Assembly: GCA_021776775.1 (NCBI GenBank)
Contig: JAJFFE010000123.1
Location: 1-52,350, forward strand
Origin: Planctomycetota bacterium
GTDB lineage: Bacteria; Planctomycetota; UBA8108; UBA1146; JAJFFE01
Length of the DNA: 52,350 nucleotides
Direction of reading: 5' to 3'
The translations under genes were made by a program, and so were the position numbers. The notes beneath the pieces were generated by a model. It did no database searches. It was not told the origin of the DNA and saw only the letters and a program-made list of their open reading frames with translations. How positions within the stretch are numbered: the stretch's first letter is position 1; every line of letters begins with the position of its first letter. Shown here one piece after another: positions 16,233 to 25,172 of the stretch.

Positions 16233-17015
16233 CTACGGACAGACCGGGTTGCACTCCAGGAAGTCCGCGCTCGGATCGAACCCGCACGCCGGGAACGGTG
16301 CCGGCGGCGGCGGTCCGTCCAAGAAGCGGTAGTCGAGAATGTAGACCGCGTCACCGACGTCGACGATCGAGTCGTCGTTCACATCAGCGGCCGACATGCA
16401 CGGACCACTCGGCCCTCCCTGGAAGAAGTCGTTCAGCAGCCAAATCGTATCCGCCATGTTGACCAACGAATCGCCGTTGACGTCTCCGCGAAGGAACGGC
16501 ACGACTTCCAACGTCATGGAGCCCGCAAAGAACACGATGTCCTGGGGAACGCCACCACTCAGCGCGAAGTTGGAGATCGGCGGAGCTCCGAAGACGCCGT
16601 CTTCGAATACGAAGTCGACGACCTGTCCGAACTCCGGCTCGCCGACTACTTCGTAGGTAATCTGGAGCAGATCGGTCTCACCCTCGAACATGACGTCCTC
16701 GAAGAAGACCACCTGTATGCCGAAACCGTTGTCCCCAATCTCCAAGAAGAAGAACTCAAGATCCATGTCGTTGAATGGTGCGTGCAGATCAACCGCGACC
16801 GGCTGCAAGCCGTCGCCGTTGACAACGGACCAGCCGAACGAGCCAACCGGCGTGCCGACGAGCGGATCGAGAACGCCATCCCCCTGCGAGGTGCCAGCCT
16901 TGGTTTGGCAGTCTGCGTCGGGACAGATCTTGAAGTTGATGATCGCGGCGTTGGCGGGAGCCAAGAATTGGACTCCGGCCATCAACGTCGCAAGAAAAGC
17001 TGCCTGTCGAATCAT
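16233..17015 (-). CDS. Secreted dockerin type I domain protein
   Basis: A 260-residue exported protein: signal peptide MIRQAAFLATLMAGVQFLAPANA, then a beta-rich cohesin-like body of about 150 residues. A C-terminal dockerin pair follows, with EF-hand-like calcium loops DVNGDSLVNMADTIWLLNDFF and DVNDDSIVDVGDAVYILDY. It closes with the planctomycete-style end PPPPAPFPACGFDPSADFLEC. Dockerins bind cohesins on scaffolds or the cell surface with calcium. The four cysteines around the repeats probably form disulfides. It is divergent from the kinase at 17303, and its upstream region has two palindromes. A role on the cell surface is likely; partners are unknown. Confidence 0.88.
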   Translation of the reverse strand: MIRQAAFLATLMAGVQFLAPANAAIINFKICPDADCQTKAGTSQGDGVLDPLVGTPVGSFGWSVVNGDGLQPVAVDLHAPFNDMDLEFFFLEIGDNGFGIQVVFFEDVMFEGETDLLQITYEVVGEPEFGQVVDFVFEDGVFGAPPISNFALSGGVPQDIVFFAGSMTLEVVPFLRGDVNGDSLVNMADTIWLLNDFFQGGPSGPCMSAADVNDDSIVDVGDAVYILDYRFLDGPPPPAPFPACGFDPSADFLECNPVCP

Positions 17016-17054
17016 TGTGATACTTCTTCCCCTACATCCGCGCGTTCGGTCCGC

Positions 17055-17070
17055 GAGTTGACGTCAACTC
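17055..17070. promoter_or_regulatory. Perfect 16-bp palindrome upstream of dockerin gene
   Basis: GAGTTGACGTCAACTC is a perfect inverted repeat lying 40 bases upstream of the dockerin start codon, within the divergent spacer shared with the kinase at 17303. It looks like a homodimeric repressor or activator operator. No cognate regulator is identifiable in the window. Confidence 0.55.
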
Positions 17071-17100
17071 GCTGGGAGCATTGCCCGGTAACTGGCGATC

Positions 17101-17118
17101 CCGTGTTTAGAAACACGG
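17101..17118. promoter_or_regulatory. 18-bp inverted repeat in kinase/dockerin spacer
   Basis: CCGTGTTT-AG-AAACACGG has 8-bp arms around a 2-base centre. The loop is too small for a stable hairpin terminator, so a DNA-binding-protein site is more likely. It sits about midway between the two divergent genes. Confidence 0.45.
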
Positions 17119-17302
17119 CGTCAAGAGACACCGCGCCTATCGGCACGGCGGCTAAGAACCTCGCGGCTCAGCACCCAGTGCCTGGTGACCCAACGCGATC
17201 GTCTTGTTTTGTTGGTTCCTCGTTTGTGCGCACGAGTGTACAAGTGAGATCGTTGTCACAAACCCTCGCGCACACGAATTTCTCTCTCAGAGATGAACTC
17301 CG

Positions 17303-19075
17303 ATGACCGGCGATCGCAAGTCAAACCCAACTCCCGACCCCGACCCGAGCGAGGCTCAGCTCGAAGGCGACGCACTCGACTGGACCCCGCCGACCCCCGA
17401 CGGCGACCGGGAAGCGCTTGCCCGTCGCCACCTGTCGGAAGCGCAATCGCTCCTCGACCAAGCGACCCAAGGTGCGGCTAGTTCCGGCCCCGAGATATCA
17501 CCGACGATCCCGCTCGACCCCGGGGCGACGCAGCGTTCGACCGTCCTACCCGAGCGCTCGGCGGGCACCCGCTGGGGACAACTGGAATTACTCGAAAAAC
17601 TTGGAGAGGGTGCGTTTGGCGAAGTTTACCGGGCTCGGGACGCCATGCTCGATCGCGAAGTCGCTCTGAAGCTACTGCGGCCCGGCGCAAACCTCGATTT
17701 CGATCGATTCGTCGAGGAAGGTCGTCGACTCGCGCGAATTCGACACCCCAACATTCTCGTGGTGCACGGCACCGACACCCACGACGGCCGCGCCGGTTTG
17801 TGGATGGATCTCGTCGAGGGTCAGACCCTGGAAGCGTGCCTCGAGACGCAAGGCACCATGAGCGCACACGAAGCGACCCTGGTCGGCATCGATTTGTGTC
17901 GAGCCGTGGCGGCCGTCCACGCCCAGGGCCTCGTCCACCGAGATATCAAGACCGTCAACGTCATGCGGGAGACTGGCGGTCGCATCGTGCTCATGGATTT
18001 CGGAAGCGCCACGCCGTCGGCCCACGACCTGCGAGACCCGCGCGGAGCGATCGAAGGAACGCCGTTCTACATGGCGCCGGAGTTGTTGAGCGGCGCGCCC
18101 CCGAGCCCCGCCTCCGATCTGTTCGCGCTCGGCGTGTTGCTCTACCGCTTGGTGAGCGGACGCTACCCGATCGAAGCCGACAACTTGCACGAACTGCTCG
18201 AGCGTCGCCGCAGCGGCGAAAACCGACCGCTGCGCGAAGTGCGCTCGGACCTCCCCGCGTCGTTCATTCAAGTCGTGGAACGGGCGACCGAGATGGATCC
18301 GAGTCGACGATACTCCGGTTCCGCGCAGCTCGAACGCGCACTGCTGAACCTTCTCAGTTCGTCGGAGGGCGCCCCGGTGTTGCCGCCGCCTCCCCCCGTA
18401 CGACGCAACGGACGCTGGCTTACGTTGGCCGCCGCCGTCCTGCTCGCCGCCGTCATCGCATGGTTCGCACTACCGCGCGATCTAGAGGTCGAAACGGCTC
18501 TACGACTCGACGGACGACCCGAATCTCTCGGTTGGAACAGCGTCGTTCAGGAAGACGACGAGATAGTCTTCGACATCGACATTTCCAAGCCGGCGTACGT
18601 CTATCTGATCAACCAAGACGCCAGTGGCCGAGTGCAAGCCCTCTTTCCCGATCCGCGACTCGAGCTTCAGAACCCACTACCGGAGGGCAAGCATCAACTG
18701 CCCGGCCCGACGATTGACAGCGATCAACTGAGGTACGAGTTCAAGTACGTGGTCGATGCGAATGCCGGTCACGAAGACTACATGCTGATCATCAGTGACA
18801 AACCCATCACGAACGTCGACGCGGAACTGACTCGCCTGCGCGAAGACGCGGTGCGATCGGCGAAACTCATCGAACTGCCGGCTCCTCTCGTTCGCGGGGT
18901 CTTGGACCGCGTTCGCGGCACGAGCCTGAAGGCGCGGCCGACGGAGTCCGCCGCGACGACGCTGAAACACTACGCGGACGAAGTGGGCTCGCAAACGCGA
19001 TCGAACGAGGGCGTACACGTACGGCCCTTCCGATTGGAGAAGCGCACACGCTCCGGAACCGAGGAGCGAAAGTGA
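17303..19075 (+). CDS. Membrane Ser/Thr protein kinase with DUF4384 sensor-like domain
   Basis: A 590-residue protein. Residues about 90-345 form a Hanks-type kinase: glycine loop GEGAFGEVY, Lys123 in VALKLL, catalytic loop VHRDIKTVNV (Asp214), MDFGSA (Asp232; DFG intact), and YMAPE. A single transmembrane segment (about 373-391, LAAAVLLAAVIAWFAL) is followed by a DUF4384 domain (YVYLINQDASGRVQALFPD). That domain is commonly found with kinases and CHAT proteins in planctomycetes. The kinase is likely cytoplasmic with the DUF4384 part outside the membrane. Its stop codon overlaps the start of the TPR gene (GTGA), so the two are translationally coupled. Substrates are unknown; the CHAT protein at 12616 is a plausible pathway neighbour. 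Confidence 0.9.
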   Translation: MTGDRKSNPTPDPDPSEAQLEGDALDWTPPTPDGDREALARRHLSEAQSLLDQATQGAASSGPEISPTIPLDPGATQRSTVLPERSAGTRWGQLELLEKLGEGAFGEVYRARDAMLDREVALKLLRPGANLDFDRFVEEGRRLARIRHPNILVVHGTDTHDGRAGLWMDLVEGQTLEACLETQGTMSAHEATLVGIDLCRAVAAVHAQGLVHRDIKTVNVMRETGGRIVLMDFGSATPSAHDLRDPRGAIEGTPFYMAPELLSGAPPSPASDLFALGVLLYRLVSGRYPIEADNLHELLERRRSGENRPLREVRSDLPASFIQVVERATEMDPSRRYSGSAQLERALLNLLSSSEGAPVLPPPPPVRRNGRWLTLAAAVLLAAVIAWFALPRDLEVETALRLDGRPESLGWNSVVQEDDEIVFDIDISKPAYVYLINQDASGRVQALFPDPRLELQNPLPEGKHQLPGPTIDSDQLRYEFKYVVDANAGHEDYMLIISDKPITNVDAELTRLREDAVRSAKLIELPAPLVRGVLDRVRGTSLKARPTESAATTLKHYADEVGSQTRSNEGVHVRPFRLEKRTRSGTEERK

Positions 19076-19995
19076 CGAAGAGCCCGGTCTCCCTCGTACG
19101 TGAGTACTTCGAAGCGGTCGCCGACCTAGATCTCGACGACCGCGCTCGGTACTTCGACAATCACAAGGTGCCCACTGCGGTTCGCGTAGAAGTCGAACTG
19201 CTTCTCGATGGTCCGCCAGAAGATTTCATGGCCGGTGCAGTCCTCGCGCCACCCAACGCGTCGCCGAGCGACGAGCCAAAACCAATCGATCAGATCTTCG
19301 CCGAGCTCGAAGCGGATCTCGAGCGCGTTCGCCATCAACCCACCGCCGTCGCACAGATTCGTTTCCGGCTGGGAGCAGCGTACTTGGCGCTAGGCGAACT
19401 CGACCGAGCAGCGTCTCAACTACACATGGGAATCGAGCTCTATAGCAATACCGGAGTAGAGCTGACTCGCGAAGTCGTCGTTCAACAGAACGAGCTCGCC
19501 ATGATTCGCGCGGCGCTCGGCAACCTCGACCAAGCGGCGGAACTGTTGCGAGTCGCGCTGGCGCACGCCACCGACCCGCGACTCGAGAGCACGATTCGTC
19601 ACAACCTGGCCATCGTGCTTGCACTCTCTGAACCGTGCGGTGACGCGGCGCAAACGCTCGAGGCCATTCGGGAGGAGCGACGAGTGCAGCTCGACCCGAC
19701 GGACCCGGCGCGTCTCCGTGCGCAGAACAACGTCGCCCAACTCGAACTACGTCGCGGTCGCTTGGGCGAGGCAGAACGCCTCTTTCGAGATGCACTCGAG
19801 ATAGATACACGGGGAGCGCACGACTCCGTATCCGCCGCGCTGCACTCGGGTCTGGGGCTGAGCCTGCTGCGGCAGAACCGACGGGACGAAGCGATCGAGC
19901 CTCTCGAGCGAGCGGTCGCTATCAGCGCGCAGCAATGGGGTGAGAATCACGTCGTAACGAAACGACGCCAACGGGTGTTGGCTGAACTGCGGTAG
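19072..19995 (+). CDS. Tetratricopeptide-repeat protein coupled to the kinase
   Basis: A 307-residue protein starting with GTG inside the kinase stop codon (GTGA overlap of 4 bases). Residues 100-300 consist of about five TPR units (FRLGAAYLALGELDRAASQL, NELAMIRAALGNLDQAAELL, NNVAQLELRRGRLGEAERLF, SGLGLSLLRQNRRDEAIEPL). The N-terminal 90 residues are acidic, with no signal peptide, so it is cytosolic. The Kinesin-light-chain-like spacing matches the repeats in the CHAT protein at 12616. It probably scaffolds or is a substrate of the kinase, which is inference from the coupling. Confidence 0.85.
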   Translation: MTKSPVSLVREYFEAVADLDLDDRARYFDNHKVPTAVRVEVELLLDGPPEDFMAGAVLAPPNASPSDEPKPIDQIFAELEADLERVRHQPTAVAQIRFRLGAAYLALGELDRAASQLHMGIELYSNTGVELTREVVVQQNELAMIRAALGNLDQAAELLRVALAHATDPRLESTIRHNLAIVLALSEPCGDAAQTLEAIREERRVQLDPTDPARLRAQNNVAQLELRRGRLGEAERLFRDALEIDTRGAHDSVSAALHSGLGLSLLRQNRRDEAIEPLERAVAISAQQWGENHVVTKRRQRVLAELR

Positions 19996-20006
19996 GCCCG
20001 GCCGAT

Positions 20007-20033
20007 CGAGCGCAGCCGTTCACGCTGCGCTCG
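20007..20033. terminator. Hairpin between convergent genes
   Basis: CGAGCGCAGC and GCTGCGCTCG form a perfect 10-bp stem around a 7-base loop, just after the TPR stop codon and before the convergent DUF1579 stop codon. No T-run follows on either strand, so it may be a bidirectional or rho-assisted terminator. Confidence 0.6.
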
Positions 20034-20050
20034 AACGGTCCAGTGGGTGA

Positions 20051-20617
20051 CTACTTCTTGCGAGCGTAGTCGAACTCCATCTGCTTGCTCTCGGTGCCGT
20101 CCTTCTCGACCTTGAACATGGACATCTTGAACGAGTCCTTGGCCAACGTGACGAGCGACTTGTTCTTTTGCATCGCTCCTGTCTCGTCGGGGCTTGTCGA
20201 GTGCATGGTGATCACACCGTCCTTCATGGTGCCTCGCCCGACCGACATATACGGGCTCATGCTGTCGACCCACACGTTGGTGTGCTCCTTGTTGACGGTG
20301 TCGTAGCCCTGGATCATGACTCCCGTGAACTTCTGGCCCATGAATACACCCGAGAACGACTCCTTGAGGAAGCGACCGTCGAGGATCATCTCGCGCTTCG
20401 CGGTTCCGGGGAAGTCCATGGGCGGAGCACCGGGAGCCATCCACATCTTGCCGGTGACCGTGTAATCCCCGCACGACTCGGCGAGGTTCTTGTGCTCTTG
20501 ACCGAGCTTCATCCACGCCGGCATCATCGGGTTTTCACCCGTCTGGGCGACGACGTTACCAAGCGCGAAGGCGCCGACAAGTCCGAGAACAATCAGAGCA
20601 AGTTTGCAGCTTTTCAT
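20051..20617 (-). CDS. Secreted DUF1579 family protein
   Basis: A 188-residue protein. The ATG at 20617 is chosen because AAGGAG lies 8 bases upstream and a signal peptide (MKSCKLALIVLGLVGAFALGNVVAQ) starts there. The mature part shows the DUF1579 pattern: WMKLGQEHKNLAESCGDYTVTGKMWM, then KREMILDGRFLKESFSG, FTGVMIQGYDTVNKEHTNVWVDSM and GTMKDGVITM. The fold is a lipocalin-like beta barrel of unknown ligand, frequent in planctomycetes and acidobacteria. It is a single gene, convergent with the TPR gene. Confidence 0.87.
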   Translation of the reverse strand: MKSCKLALIVLGLVGAFALGNVVAQTGENPMMPAWMKLGQEHKNLAESCGDYTVTGKMWMAPGAPPMDFPGTAKREMILDGRFLKESFSGVFMGQKFTGVMIQGYDTVNKEHTNVWVDSMSPYMSVGRGTMKDGVITMHSTSPDETGAMQKNKSLVTLAKDSFKMSMFKVEKDGTESKQMEFDYARKK

Positions 20618-20810
20618 GATGAGTCTCCTTTTCGAGGGACAGCGATGCGTCACGGTACCTCGACTCTTCATGAACACAAGCCCCACCCGCTCACCCGTCA
20701 GAATCTTGCACGCAAAACTGTAGGATCTTCGTGCACGAAGCAGCTCCGGGGTTGGCAGAGACTATGACCGGCCGTCTCCTCCCGCCGCCCTCCAATCGAT
20801 GAAGCTATAG

Positions 20811-21629
20811 CTAGCTGCCGCCGCTCGCGTCCGGTCGCTCCTTGGCCGCCTTCTTCTCGATCCGTCGCTGTTCGTCGGAACGCCCACGTTGCCAGTAGCC
20901 GCTTGCGTAGAACGACTTGGCATCTCGCCCGCCGTCGGACTCCCGCGATCGGAAGTACTTCTTCAGTGCTCGCACCGTCGACATCTCCCCGGCGGCCCAC
21001 AACGCTGGCTGACCCGAACGCCACTCGAGAGCAGAAACCGCGTCGACGAGTGCGCCGTTCTCGACGTCTGGTCGTGGTTGAATCACCCAGTGGACTTCGA
21101 CGCCTGGCGGCGCCTGGAGCGGCTGACGATCCGCAGCGTCGACGACCTCGATCACTGCGTAGCCTTCGGCAGCAGCGGGAAGATACTCGAGATTGGCGGC
21201 GATCGCAGGAAGGGCAGACATGTCCCCGGCCAGGAAGAACCAATCGGCATCTCGGTGAACCAACTTCGTCGGACCGGGCCCGCCGAGGACAACGTAGTCG
21301 CCGGCCATTGCGGTCGAAGACCACAACCCCCCTGGCCCATCGGTCCCGTGAACCGTCAGGTCGATCGTGAGTTCGTGCGTTTCGGGATCGAATCGTCGCA
21401 CCGTGTACGAACGGACGAACGGCCTCACGTCGCTGGGAAGGGATTTGGGGGGGACCGTCGGATCGACTTCATCGCACCCCGGTCGCGCGAACACCAGCTT
21501 GACGTATGCGCTCTCGTGGCCGGCCGGAAAGTCGTGCAAGCCGGAACCACCGAGCGTTAGCCGGCGCATGTTCGGAGTGAGGAATTCGGCACGCATGACG
21601 ACGACGCTGCGAAAATTGGAAGTGGACAT
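20811..21629 (-). CDS. Siderophore-interacting FAD/NAD(P)H reductase (SIP family)
   Basis: A 272-residue flavoprotein of the ViuB/SIP family that reduces ferric siderophores in the cytoplasm to release iron. The FAD-binding domain has MRRLTLGG, FPAGHESAYVKLVF and the RSYTVR motif followed by ELTIDLTVHG; GPGGLWSSTAMAGDYVVLGGPG follows. The NAD(P)H part has WFFLAGDMSALPAIAANLEYLP, LWAAGEMSTVRALKKYFR and SFYASGYWQRGRSDE, which is the family's conserved C-terminal signature. No siderophore transporter or biosynthesis gene is adjacent. It stands alone about 45 bases upstream of the lipoprotein stop codon. Confidence 0.9.
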   Translation of the reverse strand: MSTSNFRSVVVMRAEFLTPNMRRLTLGGSGLHDFPAGHESAYVKLVFARPGCDEVDPTVPPKSLPSDVRPFVRSYTVRRFDPETHELTIDLTVHGTDGPGGLWSSTAMAGDYVVLGGPGPTKLVHRDADWFFLAGDMSALPAIAANLEYLPAAAEGYAVIEVVDAADRQPLQAPPGVEVHWVIQPRPDVENGALVDAVSALEWRSGQPALWAAGEMSTVRALKKYFRSRESDGGRDAKSFYASGYWQRGRSDEQRRIEKKAAKERPDASGGS

Positions 21630-21674
21630 GTCACGATCATGGGACGTGTGCCGCGAAGAAACAAGAGCTGCGTG

Positions 21675-22067
21675 CTACTGATCCGCGCCGGTCGCCGTCG
21701 CTTCTTTGACCTCGAGCTTCTTCGGCGCGGCCGTGCGGAGGTTCGCCGGAGGAACGGTGAGCTGAACTTGAAGGCTGCCGTCGGCGTTGACTAGAAACTC
21801 AGAGTCAGGGTGCACCGTGAAGCGTTGATCTTCGATGGTGACGCTTTCTTCATCCGCAATGACGTGGAGCCCGTTGACGTCGATCGGATCGGTGCCCCGC
21901 ACCTTGATGCCACCCGGCGAGAAGTGCAGCACTTCCATACCCGCAGGGACACTTCCGGAACGGAAGTCGGCGAACGAAACGCGACGGCCGTTGACTTCGA
22001 CCACGTAAGGGTTATTGACCACGCAGCCGGACAACATGACGACAAGCACAATAGCGAGCGGACGCAT
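21675..22067 (-). CDS. Small putative lipoprotein
   Basis: A 130-residue protein with a lipoprotein signal (MRPLAIVLVVMLSGC, lipobox LSGC) and a good ribosome binding site GAGGTG before the ATG. The mature part is beta-rich and polar (VVEVNGRRVSFADFRSG, VTIEDQRFTVHPDSEFLVNADG) and ends in a Lys/Glu/Thr tail. I recognise no family. It lies 45 bases upstream of the SIP gene on the same strand and could share a transcript with it. Confidence 0.7.
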   Translation of the reverse strand: MRPLAIVLVVMLSGCVVNNPYVVEVNGRRVSFADFRSGSVPAGMEVLHFSPGGIKVRGTDPIDVNGLHVIADEESVTIEDQRFTVHPDSEFLVNADGSLQVQLTVPPANLRTAAPKKLEVKEATATGADQ

Positions 22068-22196
22068 CGGGGCACCTCATTCCTCGTCTCATTCTTCGAC
22101 ACCGAGTCGGGGAATTCTGAACCGTAGTTCTCCGCCCTCCCCCGCCGCAGCAGCTTCTGCGAGCGCGCTGACGACAACCACACCGGAGACCGCCGC

Positions 22197-25172
22197 TTAG
22201 CGATCGATGCTTCGGGCGGGGCGCACGCCCCAGTCGAGATTGCGCGCCGTCTTGGTCACCACGATCCGATTCGCGGACCGGGCCATCGAGACGTTAGGAC
22301 TGGTAAATCCCCCGCCACGCGCGATGCCGTACGGATTGTCCTTGGCGAGCATGGGCTGCGTGTACTCGATCGCCGCCGTTGCCGTCCACTCCCAAACGTT
22401 TCCGATAACATCGTGCAGGCCGAAGGGATTTTCACGGTACGTGCCAACCGGAGAGTGGTAGGCGAACCCGTCGTCCAGCTCCGTCACGCAGGGACCGGCC
22501 AAGTTCGAGATTCGTTTCGCCGTACGGTCGTACAGATTCCCGGCGCCATCGATCGAGGGCGGATCGTTCCCCGTCCACCAAATGGTGGAAGTGTTCCCTC
22601 GCGCCGCATACTCCCACTCCGCTTCGGTCGGCAAGCGCAGCCCCAGTCGACCAAGAACGATTTGCGCCTCGTACCACGAAACATTCTCGACGGGGTGTGA
22701 GAGCTCAACGTTGAACCCCTTGCGATCGGCACCCGCAGCATAATTGCTAGGATTGCGTCCCGTGAACCGCAACCACTGCGCTTGAGTCATCTCGAACTTG
22801 GATATGAAGAACGGCTCGACTGTTTCGACATGGATCGGAGCTTCGTAGAGTGTCGCATACGGGTCGACGTTGATCGGGATCGAGGCTTCGACACCCTGCT
22901 GCCCGCCTTCTCGCTCGATGGTCAACGACGTCGACTGCCCGTAACGCCAACCGTTCATCTCAGCCAGCGCCGATTCCACCGTCGACAACGCAACGTCGTC
23001 TATGGCGAGCAGCCGATCCCCGGGTGCGAGCCCCATGCGTGCCGCCAACGAAGACTTCGTCGAGAAGTCCGCCAGCAGCGGTGGGGTCTCGTTCGGTACG
23101 AAATTGAACCGAGGCCGCTCCGCGCCGACGGATAGGGTCGACCCGGGAACCAACACGAAGACGAGACCAGACTCGCGCCCGACCCTTCCCTCTTCCGCGC
23201 GCTCTCCGGTGCGGACGTGCCAGAACTCCCAGAACCCGGACTTAGGGTTGCGGCGCAGCGGAACCAAACCAAGCTGGGGTTCGAGTTGCAGTCCGCCGAA
23301 ACGTGGATCCATGGCGATCTCGGCGATGGCTTTAGACCACGCCTCCTTCGGTAGCGCCCCGGTGACTGACTGGGCTTCGATCTCGCTTGATATGGCCAAT
23401 CGATGCTCGACGTCGGGAATGCGAACCTTCTCGAGCGACTCCAGTCGGCGGATCAAACCACTGATCACTTCGTGGTAATGCTGCTCCTGTTCGTTGTCGA
23501 AGAGCCACACCGTGGTCGTTCCGACACTCGCCTCGATCGCCGCGATCTCCCGGGACAGTTCTTCGCGTCGAGCACTGAGCGTGGCCGAAAGAGCGGAATC
23601 GACCGAAAGACCGCTGCGCTCACGACGAAGATCGGCGAGACGCAACCGCAACACGAGGTCCCGATCACCCGCCTCACGATCGACCTCCCGCGACGAGCCT
23701 TTGCTACGAAGTTCCTCACGCTCCGCCCGCAACGTCGGCAGATCCAAGACGAGGGCACGGGCTCCGTCGAGCCAGCTCTGCAACCCGGCCCGCACAACCG
23801 GAGCCTCCGGCCACAGTGACGCCGCCTCCGACTCGAGGGAGTCCACTCTCCGCGACTGAGCCGCGTGCTCGGCAATCGCGCTGACGTAGACGTAGCGATA
23901 CGTCGTGACGACGAGCGCGATGAGTAGCGCCGAGACGAACAATGCGATGGGAATGATCACGTGACGGTGACGACGCGCCGCCTTTCGCAAGGTGTACGCA
24001 ACGCTCGGGGGACGAGCGACTACCGGTTCGTCGTTCAGGTACCGCATGACGTCAGCCGCAAACTCCGACGCGGCGGCGTATCGCCGGTTACGATCCTTCT
24101 CCAATGCCCGCAAGACGATCCAGTCCAGTTCGCCGCGAAGCTCTCGACGCAGGGCGCCCGCTTCGGTGCGACGACTCTCGACGACCTCTCGTGTCGCCTT
24201 GGTGGCTGGATCGAGCCGAGTGCTCGGTCGCGGCGCGTCTTCCTCGAGAATCACCCGCCGTACATCAAAAATGTCACGGCTTCCGGTCAGGTGCCGACTG
24301 TGGGGATGCTCACCGACGAGGAGCACGTATAACAACACCCCCAGCGAGTAGACGTCCGTTCGTGTATCGATCCCCAACGCGGTCGGGTCGGCCTGCTCGG
24401 GGCTCATGTACTCGGGCGTGCCGATCATCTCGCCGTGGTGCGTGAAGAGAGTCTTCTCGGTCAAACGAAACCCGGTCGCTTTGGCGATGCCGAAGTCGAT
24501 GATCTTCACGCGATGACGCGCACCATCGGCGTACACGAGAATGTTCGAGGGCTTGAGGTCTCGGTGGATCACCCCCTTCTGATGCGCGTGCTGAACCCCG
24601 TCGCACACTTCTGCGAACAGCTCGAGCCGCTCGCGCGTCGACAGTCGCCCCCGGTCACAGTAGGTGGTGATCGGCAGACCTGACACGTACTCCATGGCGA
24701 AGTACGGTCGGCCGTCGCTCGTCGTACCCGCATCGTACACCTGCGCGATCGCGGGGTGCTCCATCAACGCGAGCGCTTGACGCTCGTTGTCGAAGCGCGC
24801 CAACAGACTGGCGTGGTCGTGCCCCGGACGAACGATCTTGAGCGCGACCCGGCGACGAAACGGTTCGGTCTGCTCGGCGAGGTAGACCACACCCATGCCG
24901 CCTTCACCGATGATGTCCCCGAGGCGATACGGTCCGATCGTGCCGGGATCGTCTTCCGCACTCATGGCGTGCAGCGTGGTCGGCCCGATCGTTCGGTCCG
25001 ACAGACGCGCATCGTCATCGGCGGCACTCAACATGGACACGAGCTTCGCGCGCAGCTCGCTGTCTTCCCGGCACTCGGTGTCGAGGAAACGGTCACGCTC
25101 GGAGTCGGACAAGTCCGACGCGCGCGCGCCCAAATCCTGCGGCCGATCCCACCCCTCTCGCGACTCGATCAC
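22197..25172 (-). CDS. Ser/Thr protein kinase fused to a formylglycine-generating-enzyme (SUMF1) domain
   Basis: A 991-residue protein. The GTG at 25172 overlaps the sigma-factor stop codon (GTGA), so I prefer it over the longer frame. The kinase domain (about 80-385) is complete: GEGGMGVVYLAEQ, Lys112 in VALKIV, IHRDLKPSN (Asp205), IDFGIAK (Asp226), YMSPEQ. A transmembrane helix (about 405-425) is followed by coiled-coil regions and a PDZ-like segment (AARMGLAPGDRLLAIDDVAL). The C-terminal sulfatase-modifying-factor fold contains FFISKFEMTQAQWLRFTG, LRLPTEAEWEYAARG and GLHDVIGNVWEWTA. Most bacterial SUMF1-fused kinases use this fold as a sensor or ligand-binding module rather than an oxidase. 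The catalytic cysteines of true FGE are not evident in the last 60 residues. Confidence 0.9.
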   Translation of the reverse strand: MIESREGWDRPQDLGARASDLSDSERDRFLDTECREDSELRAKLVSMLSAADDDARLSDRTIGPTTLHAMSAEDDPGTIGPYRLGDIIGEGGMGVVYLAEQTEPFRRRVALKIVRPGHDHASLLARFDNERQALALMEHPAIAQVYDAGTTSDGRPYFAMEYVSGLPITTYCDRGRLSTRERLELFAEVCDGVQHAHQKGVIHRDLKPSNILVYADGARHRVKIIDFGIAKATGFRLTEKTLFTHHGEMIGTPEYMSPEQADPTALGIDTRTDVYSLGVLLYVLLVGEHPHSRHLTGSRDIFDVRRVILEEDAPRPSTRLDPATKATREVVESRRTEAGALRRELRGELDWIVLRALEKDRNRRYAAASEFAADVMRYLNDEPVVARPPSVAYTLRKAARRHRHVIIPIALFVSALLIALVVTTYRYVYVSAIAEHAAQSRRVDSLESEAASLWPEAPVVRAGLQSWLDGARALVLDLPTLRAEREELRSKGSSREVDREAGDRDLVLRLRLADLRRERSGLSVDSALSATLSARREELSREIAAIEASVGTTTVWLFDNEQEQHYHEVISGLIRRLESLEKVRIPDVEHRLAISSEIEAQSVTGALPKEAWSKAIAEIAMDPRFGGLQLEPQLGLVPLRRNPKSGFWEFWHVRTGERAEEGRVGRESGLVFVLVPGSTLSVGAERPRFNFVPNETPPLLADFSTKSSLAARMGLAPGDRLLAIDDVALSTVESALAEMNGWRYGQSTSLTIEREGGQQGVEASIPINVDPYATLYEAPIHVETVEPFFISKFEMTQAQWLRFTGRNPSNYAAGADRKGFNVELSHPVENVSWYEAQIVLGRLGLRLPTEAEWEYAARGNTSTIWWTGNDPPSIDGAGNLYDRTAKRISNLAGPCVTELDDGFAYHSPVGTYRENPFGLHDVIGNVWEWTATAAIEYTQPMLAKDNPYGIARGGGFTSPNVSMARSANRIVVTKTARNLDWGVRPARSIDR

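Noticed and set aside
17244..17262. TTTGTGACAAC (minus strand) upstream of the kinase at 17303 as another copy of the enhancer dyad
   Set aside because: Only the TGTGACAAC core is shared, the outer arms differ and no GG-N10-GC promoter lies nearby. A match of this length can arise by chance.
15996..17306. A 436-codon open frame on the plus strand
   Set aside because: It runs from inside the CHAT gene and antisense across the dockerin gene. The minus strand has a clear signal peptide and calcium-loop dockerin repeats, so the plus frame is a shadow.
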